Source: Histomonas meleagridis
Lineage: Eukaryota; Parabasalia; Tritrichomonadida; Dientamoebidae
Assembly: GCA_020186115.1 (NCBI GenBank)
Contig: WSYJ01000149.1
Location: forward strand, 1,661,436-1,725,435
Reading direction: 5' to 3'
Length of the DNA stretch: 64,000 bases
Positions 1-9,957 of the stretch are shown here, piece by piece (position 1 is the stretch's first letter; each line of letters begins with the position of its first letter). Under the pieces are notes generated by a model. It saw nothing but the letters and a program-made list of their open reading frames with translations. It was not told where the DNA came from and ran no database searches. A program made the translations under genes and the position numbers.

Positions 1-255
1 TTTATCGATAATTGATATTGCATGTAACAAAGTATTTTTTAACTCATTATAATCAGAAGTGAGTTCTTCTTCTTTAGAAATATTTATGGTTTCCTGATCT
101 TCATTTGAATTACTTTTATTTGAAATTGGTGTTGACAAATCTCCAAGATGAATTGGATGATATGGAGTATCTAATGGCTTTAATGCTTTATTTGTTATAG
201 GTGTAAATTGCTGATTTACCATAGCTAAATGAGGATCATTTTTTTGGTATTTCAT
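1..255 (-). CDS. Partial hypothetical protein, N-terminal 85 residues
   Basis: An open frame runs on the minus strand from an ATG at 255 to the window edge without a stop, so only the N-terminus is present. The peptide starts MKYQKNDPHLAMVNQQ and is polar, with a run of acidic and Asn/Ser residues near residues 45-65 and a more helical end (LKNTLLHAISIIDK). I recognise no domain. Coding is supported by the uninterrupted frame in AT-rich DNA and by codon use like its neighbours. The true start could be elsewhere, and the function is unknown. Confidence 0.55.
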   Translation of the reverse strand, partial: MKYQKNDPHLAMVNQQFTPITNKALKPLDTPYHPIHLGDLSTPISNKSNSNEDQETINISKEEELTSDYNELKNTLLHAISIIDK

Positions 256-484
256 ATTAGAAGTTCGTTTAAAAATTTTGAAAATAAAATTCAGTATGAT
301 GGAAGACTTATTTTATGGATTTTTCGTAGTAAATAAAATTTCAATGAAGAAGTACAAAAGATTCTTATGCTAGTAATATATATAAGAAAAATCATGATTT
401 CTCAAATTCCCAATTAATTGCCAACAAACCAAAAAAAACTCAAAGAATTCAACAGAAAAAAATAAAATCAATGATAATTTGTAT

Positions 485-877
485 TTAGTTCTTTGCAAGT
501 TGTTCCTTGACGAGTTGTGCACGTTTTGCAGCGAGTTTAGCATGCTTGAAGCGTTGGAAATCATTCATTTGTGATTTTGCAGCAGCAGCTTTAAGGTTCT
601 TTCCCCACTTTGTTTCTTCAAATTTTGCAACTGCATCAGCATCCTTAACAGCAGCAGCAACATCTTCTTTCTTAGCAGTACGTTCTATTTTAACAACGAT
701 ATCAGTAAGTTTGAGACGTTTGATTGGGATCATTTGACGTGGTTCGTTGGATCCAATAACATCGATCATAACACGTTTATCATCAACTATATCAACAATT
801 ACAGCAAGTTTATCGGCAAGAGGGCCATAAGAAACAAGTGCAACTCGGCCAAATTCGACAAATTGTGTGTAAGGCAT
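485..877 (-). CDS. 60S ribosomal protein eL14 (L14e)
   Basis: A 130-residue protein of the eL14 family, a component of the large cytosolic ribosomal subunit. The N-terminal KOW/SH3-like part (FVEFGRVALVSYGPLADK, then IVDIVDDKRVMIDV) and the following RQMIPIKRLKLTDIVVKI match the family pattern closely. The Ala/Lys-rich helical tail with WGK and MNDFQRFKHAK is also typical. Length is normal for eL14. The start at 877 is supported by homology (MPYTQFVEFGRV) and by a short leader: GCCTTTTATCTGG lies directly before the ATG. Codons are richer in G and C than in neighbouring genes, as expected for a highly expressed gene. The promoter between 878 and 942 carries a GGGGTGCCCC palindrome and AACGGTCG. 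Confidence 0.95.
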   Translation of the reverse strand: MPYTQFVEFGRVALVSYGPLADKLAVIVDIVDDKRVMIDVIGSNEPRQMIPIKRLKLTDIVVKIERTAKKEDVAAAVKDADAVAKFEETKWGKNLKAAAAKSQMNDFQRFKHAKLAAKRAQLVKEQLAKN

Positions 878-942
878 CCAGATAAAAGGCCGTATTAAGA
901 CGGTTACGACCGTTTAACACCCAAAAGGGGCACCCCGTTTAT
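878..942 (-). promoter_or_regulatory. Promoter of the eL14 gene with palindrome and AACGGTCG
   Basis: Read on the minus strand, this segment has GGGGTGCCCC (927-936), then TGTTAAACGGTCG, AACCGTCT and GCCTTTTATC just before the ATG. The same combination, a GTGCCC-type block followed by TTAACGGTYCG, occurs before the CYB5D1-like gene (about 2355-2380) and in related form before the Nup98-like gene (15,874-15,900). In Trichomonas vaginalis a CCTTT element near the start site and a Myb-protein-bound element upstream have been described (from memory). Assignment as a promoter is inference from position and recurrence. Confidence 0.5.
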
Positions 943-986
943 GCCTTAAAAAATTTTAATATTAAAATCATTCTAAAGTCATATTT

Positions 987-2327
987 TTATTGTTTGAAAA
1001 GTTCACTGCAAGGTATTATAACCATTGTCGAAGTATCATAACACACAATCACGTCCTTACAATTTGGATCAATACTTATACAGGTCACGCATCCCTCATT
1101 TGCATAAGCGCCCACCATCTTCGCCTCAGGCATTTTCCACACAGCAATGATCCCATCGTTACCGCCTGTCACCAGAAACTCGCCGGACTTAAACCATTTC
1201 ATCACAGACACACCGTCAGTATGATGTGCGAAAGTGCAATGACAATTACCGCTAATTGCGTCCCAAATTTTAACAGATCCATCGATTGACGCCGAAGCGA
1301 CGATGTTTGGGATTTTAGGGTTCCAATCAATAGAAGTGATACCATTTAAGTGCCCTTTTAATATTTGTATCTCGCGTTCATCTTTCCATATATGTATTGA
1401 CCCGTCATTGCATCCAGTCGCAAACAACGAATTATCAATGGAGAAGCTGATGGAGATAAATGGGCCCGAATGGCTATGAAGTATTTTCTTGTCGCCGCTG
1501 ACAGTAAATAAGCCAATGCTCTTATCAATCGAGGCCGTCGCAAATTTGCCTTCGTCACGCCAACAGATGTCTAATATTGCGTCTTGATGAATTTGATAGT
1601 TTTCGACAAGATGTGGTTGTTGATGCAGTTTGACATCCCATAACGATATGGAATAATCATTAATGGAACATAGCGCAAGAAGATTGTTTCTGGGGTTGAA
1701 TTGAAGGGCGGAGCATCCTTGCGATATATGTGAAATTGGATCGCCGCGAAATGTATAAATGGTGGTCTGTGTAAAGGTGGCAACAGCTAAAAGGCTTCCG
1801 TCATGATTCCATCCAATGGATTTGGGACAGCGAGATTTAAGAGATTCTGGAGTTCCAATAACTATTTTGTCAAAAAAATTGTTAGATCGAGTCCAAATGG
1901 TAGCAATACCATCAGATTCAAGCGTGGCAAATTGAGTACCGTTTGGTGACCATGAACAACATTCAATTGATTGGGAATTTCCATTAAAGAAATTGAAGTG
2001 AGTGGAAGCAAGATTAACAACTTCTACACCTTCACTAGATGCTGGAGTTGGCTCTACATTTGGGAAGGAACTGAGAATATTTTGAATTTCATTTTGTATT
2101 TTCGGATCTGAACTAGATCTTGCCTGTTTAATTGATTTTTCTAGTTTTAAATAAATTAGACTTTTCTGTAATAGTGTTATTAAAGCATTTGGGGGAATAT
2201 GAGATCCATTAATATTAGTTGAATCTGCAAGGAATTCTGTTTCAAAAACATACGCTGAATGAGGAAATTCATTCTCCTGCATATAGCGCCATATTAAGAA
2301 ATTAACTTCATCCATAGAAATCGCCAT
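987..2327 (-). CDS. TBL1/TBLR1-like protein: LisH plus WD40 propeller
   Basis: A 446-residue protein with an N-terminal LisH motif (residues about 5-35, DEVNFLIWRYMQENEFPHSA) followed by a linker and seven to eight WD40 repeats from about residue 110. WD signatures include IWTRSNN, SLWDVK, HIWKDE, VKIWDAISGN and AVWKMPEA. The LisH sequence and its position right at the start match TBL1X/TBLR1 and yeast Sif2, subunits of the NCoR/SMRT-HDAC3 and Set3 histone deacetylase complexes. A nuclear corepressor role is inferred from family. The start MAISMDEVNF aligns with the family start. It is divergent from, and shares a 75-bp intergenic promoter with, the CYB5D1-like gene. Confidence 0.85.
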   Translation of the reverse strand: MAISMDEVNFLIWRYMQENEFPHSAYVFETEFLADSTNINGSHIPPNALITLLQKSLIYLKLEKSIKQARSSSDPKIQNEIQNILSSFPNVEPTPASSEGVEVVNLASTHFNFFNGNSQSIECCSWSPNGTQFATLESDGIATIWTRSNNFFDKIVIGTPESLKSRCPKSIGWNHDGSLLAVATFTQTTIYTFRGDPISHISQGCSALQFNPRNNLLALCSINDYSISLWDVKLHQQPHLVENYQIHQDAILDICWRDEGKFATASIDKSIGLFTVSGDKKILHSHSGPFISISFSIDNSLFATGCNDGSIHIWKDEREIQILKGHLNGITSIDWNPKIPNIVASASIDGSVKIWDAISGNCHCTFAHHTDGVSVMKWFKSGEFLVTGGNDGIIAVWKMPEAKMVGAYANEGCVTCISIDPNCKDVIVCYDTSTMVIIPCSELFKQ

Positions 2328-2402
2328 TTTGCTTCAAAACGTGGGATTTTTGGTGTGCCCTAAAAATTTTAACGGTCGAAAACGTTACCAGAAAAAGGTT
2401 TA
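2328..2402. promoter_or_regulatory. Bidirectional promoter between TBL1-like and CYB5D1-like genes
   Basis: Only 75 bp separate two divergent start codons. The segment holds GGTGTGCCCT, then TTTTAACGGTCG and an AACGTT palindrome. The AACGG core resembles Myb-type binding sites. On the plus strand AACGGTCG lies about 25 bp before the ATG of the CYB5D1-like gene. Function is inferred from position and from recurrence of the same block before other genes in this window. Confidence 0.5.
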
Positions 2403-3047
2403 ATGAGTTTAAATAAATGGATTCTTCCTTCAGAAGTAATGGCACATAATATTGCTGATGACTGTTGGGTTTCTTATCTTGGATATGTATGGGATTTAAC
2501 AGAATTAGTAAAAGGATATGAAAATGATCCTGAATATCAACCAATTATCAAAGCAGCTGGATCAGATATTTCACACTGGTTTAATCCGGCCACAGGAGAT
2601 ATTAGAACAATGATTGATCCAGAAACAGAACTCGAAGTCCCACATCTTCCTTTTGACAATTTACTTCATCTACCTAAAATTACTCCCGGAATTGGTACTC
2701 TTCCTCCAGAAAAACCATGGTGGAAAGAAGAATCAAGGAGAATTGGGAAATTATCTAAGCATCCACGATGGCTAAGAATAGTCAATACATTAACCGGACT
2801 CGAAGACCAAATCGAAGTTGCAGGTGAAGAGCCAATTAATGATATACTTGCTCGCTATAAAAAAATTAATTCACATGCTGAATCATACACATGGAAATTC
2901 CTTGGAAAAGAATTAGATATGGAAAAAACGTTAGACGAAAATGGAATTTTAGATGAATCAGATAAGTTTGCAAGGTTAAATTTGGATTATGATATGTACA
3001 TACCAGCAATCCTTATTTACTTTAATGACGATTTAACAGTAGCTTAG
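2403..3047 (+). CDS. CYB5D1-like cytochrome b5-domain flagellar protein
   Basis: A 214-residue soluble protein that resembles animal CYB5D1 over its full length. The N-terminal cytochrome b5-like part includes PSEVMAHNIADDCWVSYLG and YVWDLTEL, then DISHWFNPATGDIRTMIDP. The C-terminal half has KPWWKEES, RIVNTLTGLED, NSHAESYTWKFLGKELDME, TLDENGI and PAILIYFNDDLT. CYB5D1 is known as a ciliary protein linked to radial spokes and beat control, so a flagellar role is inferred. No membrane segment is present, unlike ER cytochrome b5. It shares a short divergent promoter with the TBL1-like gene. Confidence in family is high, but heme binding is untested. Confidence 0.85.
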   Translation: MSLNKWILPSEVMAHNIADDCWVSYLGYVWDLTELVKGYENDPEYQPIIKAAGSDISHWFNPATGDIRTMIDPETELEVPHLPFDNLLHLPKITPGIGTLPPEKPWWKEESRRIGKLSKHPRWLRIVNTLTGLEDQIEVAGEEPINDILARYKKINSHAESYTWKFLGKELDMEKTLDENGILDESDKFARLNLDYDMYIPAILIYFNDDLTVA

Positions 3048-3205
3048 ATATATTAACGATTTTGGATATTTAAAATTTTGTTTTATGAATTTTTTCTATC
3101 TGTTGATACAGTAATTTGGATTTCTAAAAACGATTTAAATTTAATTCAATTTTGGGCTTTTTATAGTTCCAAATGGATATTTTACTTATTTTCTTCCTTT
3201 TTTCA

Positions 3206-3541
3206 TCATGAAAATTTCCTGCATATAGAGAAAATATAAATTGCCAATAGGAAGATCAGTAATATCCATGCAAAAACTTTGTTTAAAAAGGCTCTTACCA
3301 GCATTACCTTGAACTTTAACTTCATTTAAATTACTGTTAATATTCTCTATCATGTTGCGGTCTTCCCCAAGAGGAGTCATAATGGTGTTTGATGTAATTG
3401 GTTCATTTCCAACTGCGATAGCTTCATCATGATTTTCAATAATCTGATTTGATTTTTGGAAGTTAGATTGAAGTCGAAGGTTTTGCTTATAAGATGGATC
3501 ATTAACTAGTGCTTGTTTTTTTGACGAAGATTATCAACCAT
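3206..3541 (-). CDS. Qb-type SNARE-like tail-anchored protein, two frameshifts
   Basis: Reading from ATG at 3541 gives MVDNLRQK, then after a T-run at 3516-3522 a helical SNARE-like stretch (LQSNFQKSNQIIENHDEAI, LGEDRNMIENINSNLNEVK). After the A-run at 3285-3289 the other frame gives a hydrophobic C-terminal anchor (VFAWILLIFLLAIYIF, then SICRKF) ending in TGA at 3206. With both homopolymers corrected by one base the product would be about 110 residues, a plausible tail-anchored SNARE of Vti1/membrin/Gos1 type for vesicle fusion in the secretory pathway. The zero-layer residue appears to be D rather than Q in LGEDR. Two one-base homopolymer shifts suggest sequence error more than decay. The SNARE call is moderate. 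Confidence 0.5.
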
Positions 3542-3774
3542 TAGAATGGTTTTTATTTAGGCATTATAATACTCATGTTCTACCATCGATAAATTCAATT
3601 AATCACCGAAATATCTAAATACAAAATATGTTAAATTGCAAACACCTCAATAAGATTTTTATATTTTAGTCAGCCAATTTTAATCTTTCGTATAAAAATG
3701 GAATTGTTTTTATTCAGTCATTTGCATGCAATGGAAAAACTACTTTTCAGCTACGTAAAAAAAACAAAACATAA

Positions 3775-5910
3775 ATGTACTTATTGGTATTAGTTGATTT
3801 AATTGTATCTATACATATTGGAATTGATTTGGGAACATATAACTCAAAATTCTTAGCAAATAAAGAATTTAATATTATTCCTTCTTTTTTGACTTTCACC
3901 CAAAAATATGAAAATTTGGAGAAAATGGCTAAGCTTTCTGAAACTGGAATACCAATTAATTATGTTATTGGTGGAAAAGCTTTAAATTTTTTAAATAAAC
4001 TTCCTTCAATTGGAACTGGTTATTTTTCTTTGATGATGGGTTTATCTGAGAAGAAGAAAAAGGAAATTTCTTCTCTATTTAACATTCCTTCTGTTATTTA
4101 TGAAATGACACATGAAGAAATAATAATTATTTATCTTAAAAAATATTTTTCAAGTATTTTAAGTAATGATAAAATTAATAAAATATCAATTGCAATTCCT
4201 TCATATTTCTCATTACAACAAATTTCTTTATTAGAAAATGCAATTAAATTATGTGGTATCAATGATTTCTTTATTATTGATGATATAGATGCAATAAGAA
4301 ATGTGTATGCAATAGAGAAAATTAATGAATTTATTAACAATCCTTTAAATGTTTTGTTTGTTGATATCGGAGCAACTTCCGTTAAATCTTATATTTTGAA
4401 GTTTTATTATGAAAAAAATCGAGCAAAAATTTTAAGGTTATCATATGCTTATGAATTATATGGAGGAACATATGTTACGAACAATATCGTTGATTATATT
4501 ATTAAAAAACAAAATATTGTTTCATTAACAAATGAAGAAAGACATAGAATTTTTTTAGAAGCTGAAAAAGCGAAAATAAGATTATCTTATACTTCTTTAA
4601 CTAACATTTATATTGAAAATGTTTCTAATACAAATATTAAAATGATTCTGACTAGAGAAGAATTTGAAAATCCAAAAATATTTGGAAATTTAGAAAAATC
4701 GATTTTGAATGTAATCAAAAAATCTTCATCTGGTATTTCATTTGATAAGATTGAATTTCTAGGGAACTCATCTTTGATACCAAAAATACAAAAAATTATT
4801 CAAGAAAAATTCAAAAATAAAAAAACAAGTATTTCACTAATTAATGAAAACATAATTGCAAAAGGTGCAAAATATCAATCACAATATTCATATGGAAGCA
4901 ATCAATATATCCCAAATAATAAAGATCCAACTTCATTATACACTATTAATATAAATGGAATAAATGTTTGTAAAAAAGGACATGAATGTTTAGGAGAAAT
5001 AAATTTAAATAATAGTGTTCTTGAATTTACATATAATGCTAAAGAATTTTTAATTGATGTTGATTCATATAAGCATAAGTACGTTGTAAATAACACCAAA
5101 AACGAATCCATAAATATTAAATTTGTATCTCATCCTTTTCATATATCATCAATTATATCAACAAATAATAGCACCATAAAATATTCATTCCAATCTTCAT
5201 TTCCAAAAAATTTAAATTCTTTAATGGAAATTGTAAATTTTTATGATAATAAAAAAAGAATCCAAATAATAAAAGGGGACATTGATCATTTGATTAAAAA
5301 AATTTTACATGAAATCGGCAATAATCTTACAATACGTGCTTTTACCAATTTTGATCAAAGAATTTCAATTATTCGAGAAGCAGAGAAGCAGAAGAAATGG
5401 ATCATTTCAGAAGAAGCAAAAGAATGTAATAAGCCAATAGTCTTTGAAAAACGTCTTTACATATTAAAAAGTTTGATGACAGATGCTTATCAAAGAATAG
5501 AAGAAAATCATACATTTTATCAAGCAGCAAATGAACTTTATGAAACAATCAATTTATCAATTCAAATTGTGCAACAAGTTCGAGATAAAAAGCTTCACGA
5601 TGATAGAAAACTTTTATTTAGTTTTATAGCACATGCAGAAAAAATTTTTATATGGGCAAAAAACGCAATTGAGATAAATCAAAAAGCAAACATGTGGGAA
5701 AGGCTACCAATTAATCCCAAAAAATTCATCCAAAAGAATAGAAAGCTTCAATTAGAGTACATAAGAATCTCAAACAACTTCATTAAAAAAGTCAACACAG
5801 GATTAATAGATGAAACAGGGAACATGAAGTCAGTGAAAGATATTATTCGCGATAAACTCATTAACACAACGTTTATGCAGCAAGTGATGAAATATGAAAA
5901 AGAATTATAA
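3775..5910 (+). CDS. Divergent ER-type Hsp70-like chaperone (GRP170/Lhs1-like)
   Basis: A 711-residue Hsp70-superfamily protein. Residues 1-12 (MYLLVLVDLIVS) are a likely signal peptide directly before the first nucleotide-binding motif HIGIDLGTYNSK. The second phosphate motif is VLFVDIGATSVKSYI (about residue 185) and the adenosine motif is around EFLGNSSLIPKIQKIIQ (about residue 325). The later half is a divergent substrate-binding region with a long Lys-rich helical lid. The protein ends in EKEL, which resembles a KDEL-type retrieval signal but is not canonical. Signal peptide plus a divergent C-terminal half suggests the Lhs1/GRP170 group, which act in the ER as nucleotide-exchange partners of BiP. 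The length is shorter than animal GRP170. Start chosen because it supplies the signal peptide. Confidence 0.7.
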   Translation: MYLLVLVDLIVSIHIGIDLGTYNSKFLANKEFNIIPSFLTFTQKYENLEKMAKLSETGIPINYVIGGKALNFLNKLPSIGTGYFSLMMGLSEKKKKEISSLFNIPSVIYEMTHEEIIIIYLKKYFSSILSNDKINKISIAIPSYFSLQQISLLENAIKLCGINDFFIIDDIDAIRNVYAIEKINEFINNPLNVLFVDIGATSVKSYILKFYYEKNRAKILRLSYAYELYGGTYVTNNIVDYIIKKQNIVSLTNEERHRIFLEAEKAKIRLSYTSLTNIYIENVSNTNIKMILTREEFENPKIFGNLEKSILNVIKKSSSGISFDKIEFLGNSSLIPKIQKIIQEKFKNKKTSISLINENIIAKGAKYQSQYSYGSNQYIPNNKDPTSLYTININGINVCKKGHECLGEINLNNSVLEFTYNAKEFLIDVDSYKHKYVVNNTKNESINIKFVSHPFHISSIISTNNSTIKYSFQSSFPKNLNSLMEIVNFYDNKKRIQIIKGDIDHLIKKILHEIGNNLTIRAFTNFDQRISIIREAEKQKKWIISEEAKECNKPIVFEKRLYILKSLMTDAYQRIEENHTFYQAANELYETINLSIQIVQQVRDKKLHDDRKLLFSFIAHAEKIFIWAKNAIEINQKANMWERLPINPKKFIQKNRKLQLEYIRISNNFIKKVNTGLIDETGNMKSVKDIIRDKLINTTFMQQVMKYEKEL

Positions 5911-6403
5911 TATTAAATTAACTAAAAATGGTTTATATCATTTTTTAAATTTACACATTAATGTGTGAAATGAAAAACTCATAACTCTTCTTGGTGCAAA
6001 GTAAACCAAAGCTATTTTTAAAATTAATAAAATTTAAAAAAACCATCATTTTTCTCAGAGTGTTTAACAAAAATTCTCGACAAAACCACATTGCTTAATC
6101 AATTGTATATAATTATCCAGTAAATCTCTTAACACAAATCATTCTTGAATTTGTGCGAAAACCTATTAAGCCTGTCTCACACACAGTGAGTTAGTTAACA
6201 TCATGTTTGACTGTTCTATGTGCTCTTTTGACAAATATAATATCTTGGCTCGAAAATGGGATGGACAGCTCTTTTTCTACAATTACACAAATGTTTTTTT
6301 TTATTTGTTCAACAAATTTTTTATATAAAAAGTTGTTTTACAAAAACATATAAAACAATTTTTAATTCTACTAAAATTTTATATATTTACGCACAGAGAA
6401 CAA
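5911..6403. other. Intergenic region between convergent genes
   Basis: AT-rich spacer between the 3' ends of the Hsp70-like gene and the AGC kinase gene. I see no convincing open frame, RNA gene or repeat. A less AT-rich patch around 6150-6260 contains CTCACACACAGTGAG, a short inverted repeat, with no assigned role. Confidence 0.6.
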
Positions 6404-8623
6404 TCAAATGCCCTTCTTAAGCATCCACTGCATAAGAGAATTTAGTATTGACTCGCTCTTTCTGATTGACTTCCGGTGGAATGAGTTTGCATTTCTTGAG
6501 ATCTTTCCGAATGATGCAGAATTTCTCAGAACTTTCTTAAGAATGAAAGGCACTGCTTCCACGAACTGTCCAAGTCCTGTTTGTTGGTCATCACGGAATT
6601 GTTTTTCGAGCAAATTATGGATTTCTTTGTCAGATATATTTTTCTTATGTTGAACATTTTTTGCAACTTCTTCATTTTGTTCCACTATTTTGTCAACTGA
6701 CACTGATGGGAAATCCTTTAATTCTGCGTTAGTTGTGTCATCTTTCATATCTAATAGTATATCTTGATCATCAGAATTTTGGAAGGTATATCTTTGTTCG
6801 AAATAGCTTAAGTCATCCAAGCTTGAAAGGACTGGCTTAAAAGGTGGTTCTACTTTTTTTAAATCAATACCATGATACCAAGGATGATTTAAAATTTCGT
6901 CAACACCTTTAGCTCCCAATCTTTTTTCAGGGTTTGGCACCAACAATTTCTTAATTAAATCGATTGATTCTGGGGATAAGTCATCAGCTTCATCAAAGTT
7001 GATTTCACCCGTCAAAATATTCTTAAACGTCTTCTCTTCAGTTTTCCCATGGAACGGGGGTGCCCCGAGCAAGAATTCATATAACATGACGCCGAAAGAC
7101 CAATAATCGACAGTATAAGAATGGGGCTTATTCAAAATGATTTCGGGTGCAATGTAATCAGGTGTCCCAACTACTTCGGTATCGTTATAATTTTGTCTGT
7201 CAGAATAACCCAAATGACTTAAACCGAAGTCGATAAGTTTTAATTTTCCATCTTGAGCCACTAACACGTTATCAGGTTTTAAGTCTCTATGAATTATACC
7301 GTTTTCGTGAAGGTACTTTAAAGCGTGCAGAATTTGCAATGAGTAAATTTTTGCTGTTTCTTCATCAAAAGAACCTACTTTTTGTAGTAGTGAATACAAA
7401 TCACCACCAGGCAAATATTCGTTTACTAAATATAAGTTATGTATACCCGTAAATGAGTAATCTATGTGTTAGTTATTAAGATATTATCATGCAAAACAAA
7501 TCAAAACAAAACAATTCGTTGTCATTTGATTCGTTTCATGATAAGGAAACATACAGAATTTTACGATATATGGATTATTAAACTTTAAAAGTAAATCCTT
7601 TTCAATCATTATTTGATTAACTTGGTTCTTAAACTTGGTGCTCTCTTTGGTGACAACTTTAATCGCATATATGTCATTGGTGACTTTTTTCTTTGCTAAA
7701 AATACGCGCGCATACGCACCAGACGAAATTCGTTTGATGAATTGGAAGTCATCAATTGTGACTTGGTTATACTTTAACGTGTCGCCTGTCTTAATCGTGT
7801 TCATTAAGACAAATGATGCTGGCTTTAAACAAAAAGAAAGATTTATCTTCTGTTGGACAATTTCAAGGGCTGAGTCAATGTATGGAAGAAATGTTATATC
7901 AAATGGAATCTTTTGAATATCCCACATAAGTTGCTTAAGATATTCGGTGGAATCATAGTTGGTAACATCAATTTCAATGATTTTGGATAATATTACTTGC
8001 GTATGAACCGCTGGTAAAAGAATCTTGATCGCTAAATTCTTTTCATTAGGCCATTCACATTGTAAAAATTTGAGCGAGATTTCATCGATTTTGGATTTGA
8101 GGGCATTCTGAATGGCATTAGTATCGATATTTGATTTATAAATTATTTCACACGATTTGATATGTTGCTCAAATAAATCTACTGGTATCTCCTGATTGCA
8201 AAGACGACAGACTTCTGTTTCTTTATAACTGAGATTTTCAGCAAGTGATGTTCTGGATGAAGATCTTCTATTAAAAAATGTTTCCGCAAGACTTGAATAA
8301 AATTTTGGTAATTGCAATAAAACGACATTAATCTCAAGAAGTTCTGTTAGAAATTTATGCGTTTTTTCGTTAGTTTTTTTAACAAGCTCACCGATTTTTA
8401 AAGTGAAATTAGCATAATTTTCAAGTAATTCCTTGTAAGTGTATTCAGTACATTGCCGCATATATTGGTTGGCTTCTCTAATGTATGGATCTTTTTCATT
8501 CGGATCTGTATCTTCAAGATATGCTCGAATATATTTTTTTTTATCTAATGCAATGTCATATATCTGTGATGAAATTGCCATATAAAGCTCATCAAAGTGC
8601 GTAAATGGCACACAGGACTGCAT
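6404..8623 (-). CDS. AGC protein kinase of IRE/MAST/Rim15 type, one intron
   Basis: Two exons, 8623-7555 and 7461-6404, give a protein of 708 residues. The N-terminal helical region is followed by a C2HC-type finger near residue 140 (VCRLCNQEIPVDLFEQHIKSC), as in plant IREH1 kinases. The kinase domain starts near residue 285 with the glycine loop ISSGAYARVF and AIKVV lysine. The intron splits FYYSF. Exon 2 carries NEYLPGGDLYSLL, catalytic HRDLKPDNVLV, LIDFGLS, the activation segment GTPDYIAPE and DYWSFGVMLYEF. An AGC-type C-terminal tail follows. Family members (MAST, Rim15, IRE) control growth, cytoskeleton and quiescence, but the role here is unknown. Start at MQSCVPF (8623) was chosen over a longer upstream frame because an Inr-like TCAAATT lies about 15 bases before it and upstream residues look non-coding. 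Confidence 0.88.
7462..7554 (-). other. Spliceosomal intron, 93 nt, in the AGC kinase gene
   Basis: On the minus strand the intron begins GTATGTTTCC (7554 downward) and ends AATAACTAACACATAG (at 7462). These match the parabasalid donor GTATGT and the fused branch-point/acceptor motif ACTAACACACAG with one change. Removing it joins NNPYIVKF to YYSFTGIHNLYLV in frame, the exact sequence expected between kinase subdomains IV and V. The intron contains in-frame stops only beyond the donor, and its length is normal for parabasalid introns. Confidence 0.92.
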
Positions 8624-9379
8624 TTTGCAGAAATTTGACGTTTTTAATTTGAGAATGATCGTTATCTGAAACTTTATATCAAAAGCAAAAAAACCGCATA
8701 GAAACAATTGAAAGTTTGAAATTGTTGTTTTACAAAAAAGTGTGATAATTCTGACGACTTTACGGTTCGGTTCCAAGGTTTTCAATGCTGTCAGATGTCA
8801 TAATGCCTCATTCAAAACCGAAGATTTTGAAATTCGGAGTTTAACCGATTATACGAAAAAACAACAAATTAACCGAAACAGTGATCACTGTTTCTGACTA
8901 GTTTATAATTTATTTGTGTAATATCGGAAAAGTGGCAAAATTTGGGAGAAAAAACAGATACACAAATCGTTTAAGGGTAATGATTAAATGGAATTCCTAA
9001 CAACATCGCCAAGAAACGACAGATGTCTTGTGTAAATAGTGGAAATGATCATTCAAATATTGACTTCAATTATGTTATATTAAAGGCAAAAATCTATTTC
9101 TGACAGTCACAAAAATGATACAAGCTTAGTGCCTTTGAACTTGCACCAACTAGGGAGTGGTTGGATGAGGCAAAACTGGACCGAAATTGAATTTTTTTGA
9201 ATCCGCAGCTAAGCTTTGATTTACAAATTTATTGATAACTTTATTTTATATGAAAAAGTGAAATTTGGATGCCCTCAAAAGTGACTCCCTTGAAATTTTT
9301 CTAGGCACGATTTGAATGTTGTTTTTTGGCACTAATGTTAATCTTAAGTAAACAGAATTAGTAGTAGCTGAAGAACTTT
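8624..9379. other. Intergenic region upstream of the AGC kinase
   Basis: No gene recognised. It contains the likely kinase promoter (Inr-like TCAAATTTC near 8640) and a perfect 20-bp palindrome at 8875-8894 (GAAACAGTGATCACTGTTTC). The stretch 9120-9350 is less AT-biased and may be old coding DNA, but I find no open frame that resembles a known family. Confidence 0.5.
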
Positions 9380-9830
9380 AATATTAAAGTTTGTAATGTG
9401 GTGTTTATCATTAATATCAATTCCTTCTTGTTCAAGAAGTAATTTAACTATTTCTAAATAACCATTTGAAGATGCCGACATAAGTGCAGTTTCAAATTAA
9501 TTAAAATAATTTCCAGATATTATTTTGATATAGATAATTATTAAAATAAATATTAAATAAAACAAATAAATATCTTTAGCATTAATATCAATTCCTTTTT
9601 GCAAGAAGTAATTTAACTATTTCTAAATAACCATTTGAAGATGCAAACATTAGTTCTGTCCAAAACAAATCAAATAATTTCCAAATATTATTTTGAAATC
9701 CAAAATTATTTAAACAAATTTTAAATAAGTCAAATAAATATCTTTAACATTAACATCAATTCCTTCTTGGTCAAGGAGTAATTTAACTATTTCTATATGA
9801 CCTTTTTCAGATAATAAATGTACATTTATA
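9380..9830 (-). pseudogene. Ankyrin-repeat remnant, three units with AT-rich spacers
   Basis: Read on the minus strand, three ankyrin units are visible (for example ALMSASSNGYLEIVKLLL then EQEGIDIN), starting near 9830, 9660 and 9485. The period is 168-171 bp, about 99 bp of ankyrin sequence plus about 70 bp of AT-rich spacer that shifts the frame. The spacer matches the one in the larger ankyrin gene at 20.6-21.6 kb (conserved GATATTTATTTG near its start). No start codon, N-terminal domain or promoter is seen, so this looks like a relic or a partial copy of that gene family. Confidence 0.6.
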
Positions 9831-9957
9831 ATTGCAATAATTTAATTTTATTTTTTTTTTCTTCCTCAATACAAATAGTTTCTTTATTGATCCCATACCA
9901 AAAAAGTCTATTTAACACCAAATTTTAAAGTGCAAAACTAAGTGTATAAAACATTTA

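Noticed and set aside
7057-7066. GGGGTGCCCC as a promoter element inside the kinase gene
   Set aside because: It encodes the GAPP part of the conserved LLGAPPFHG kinase motif, so coding explains it.
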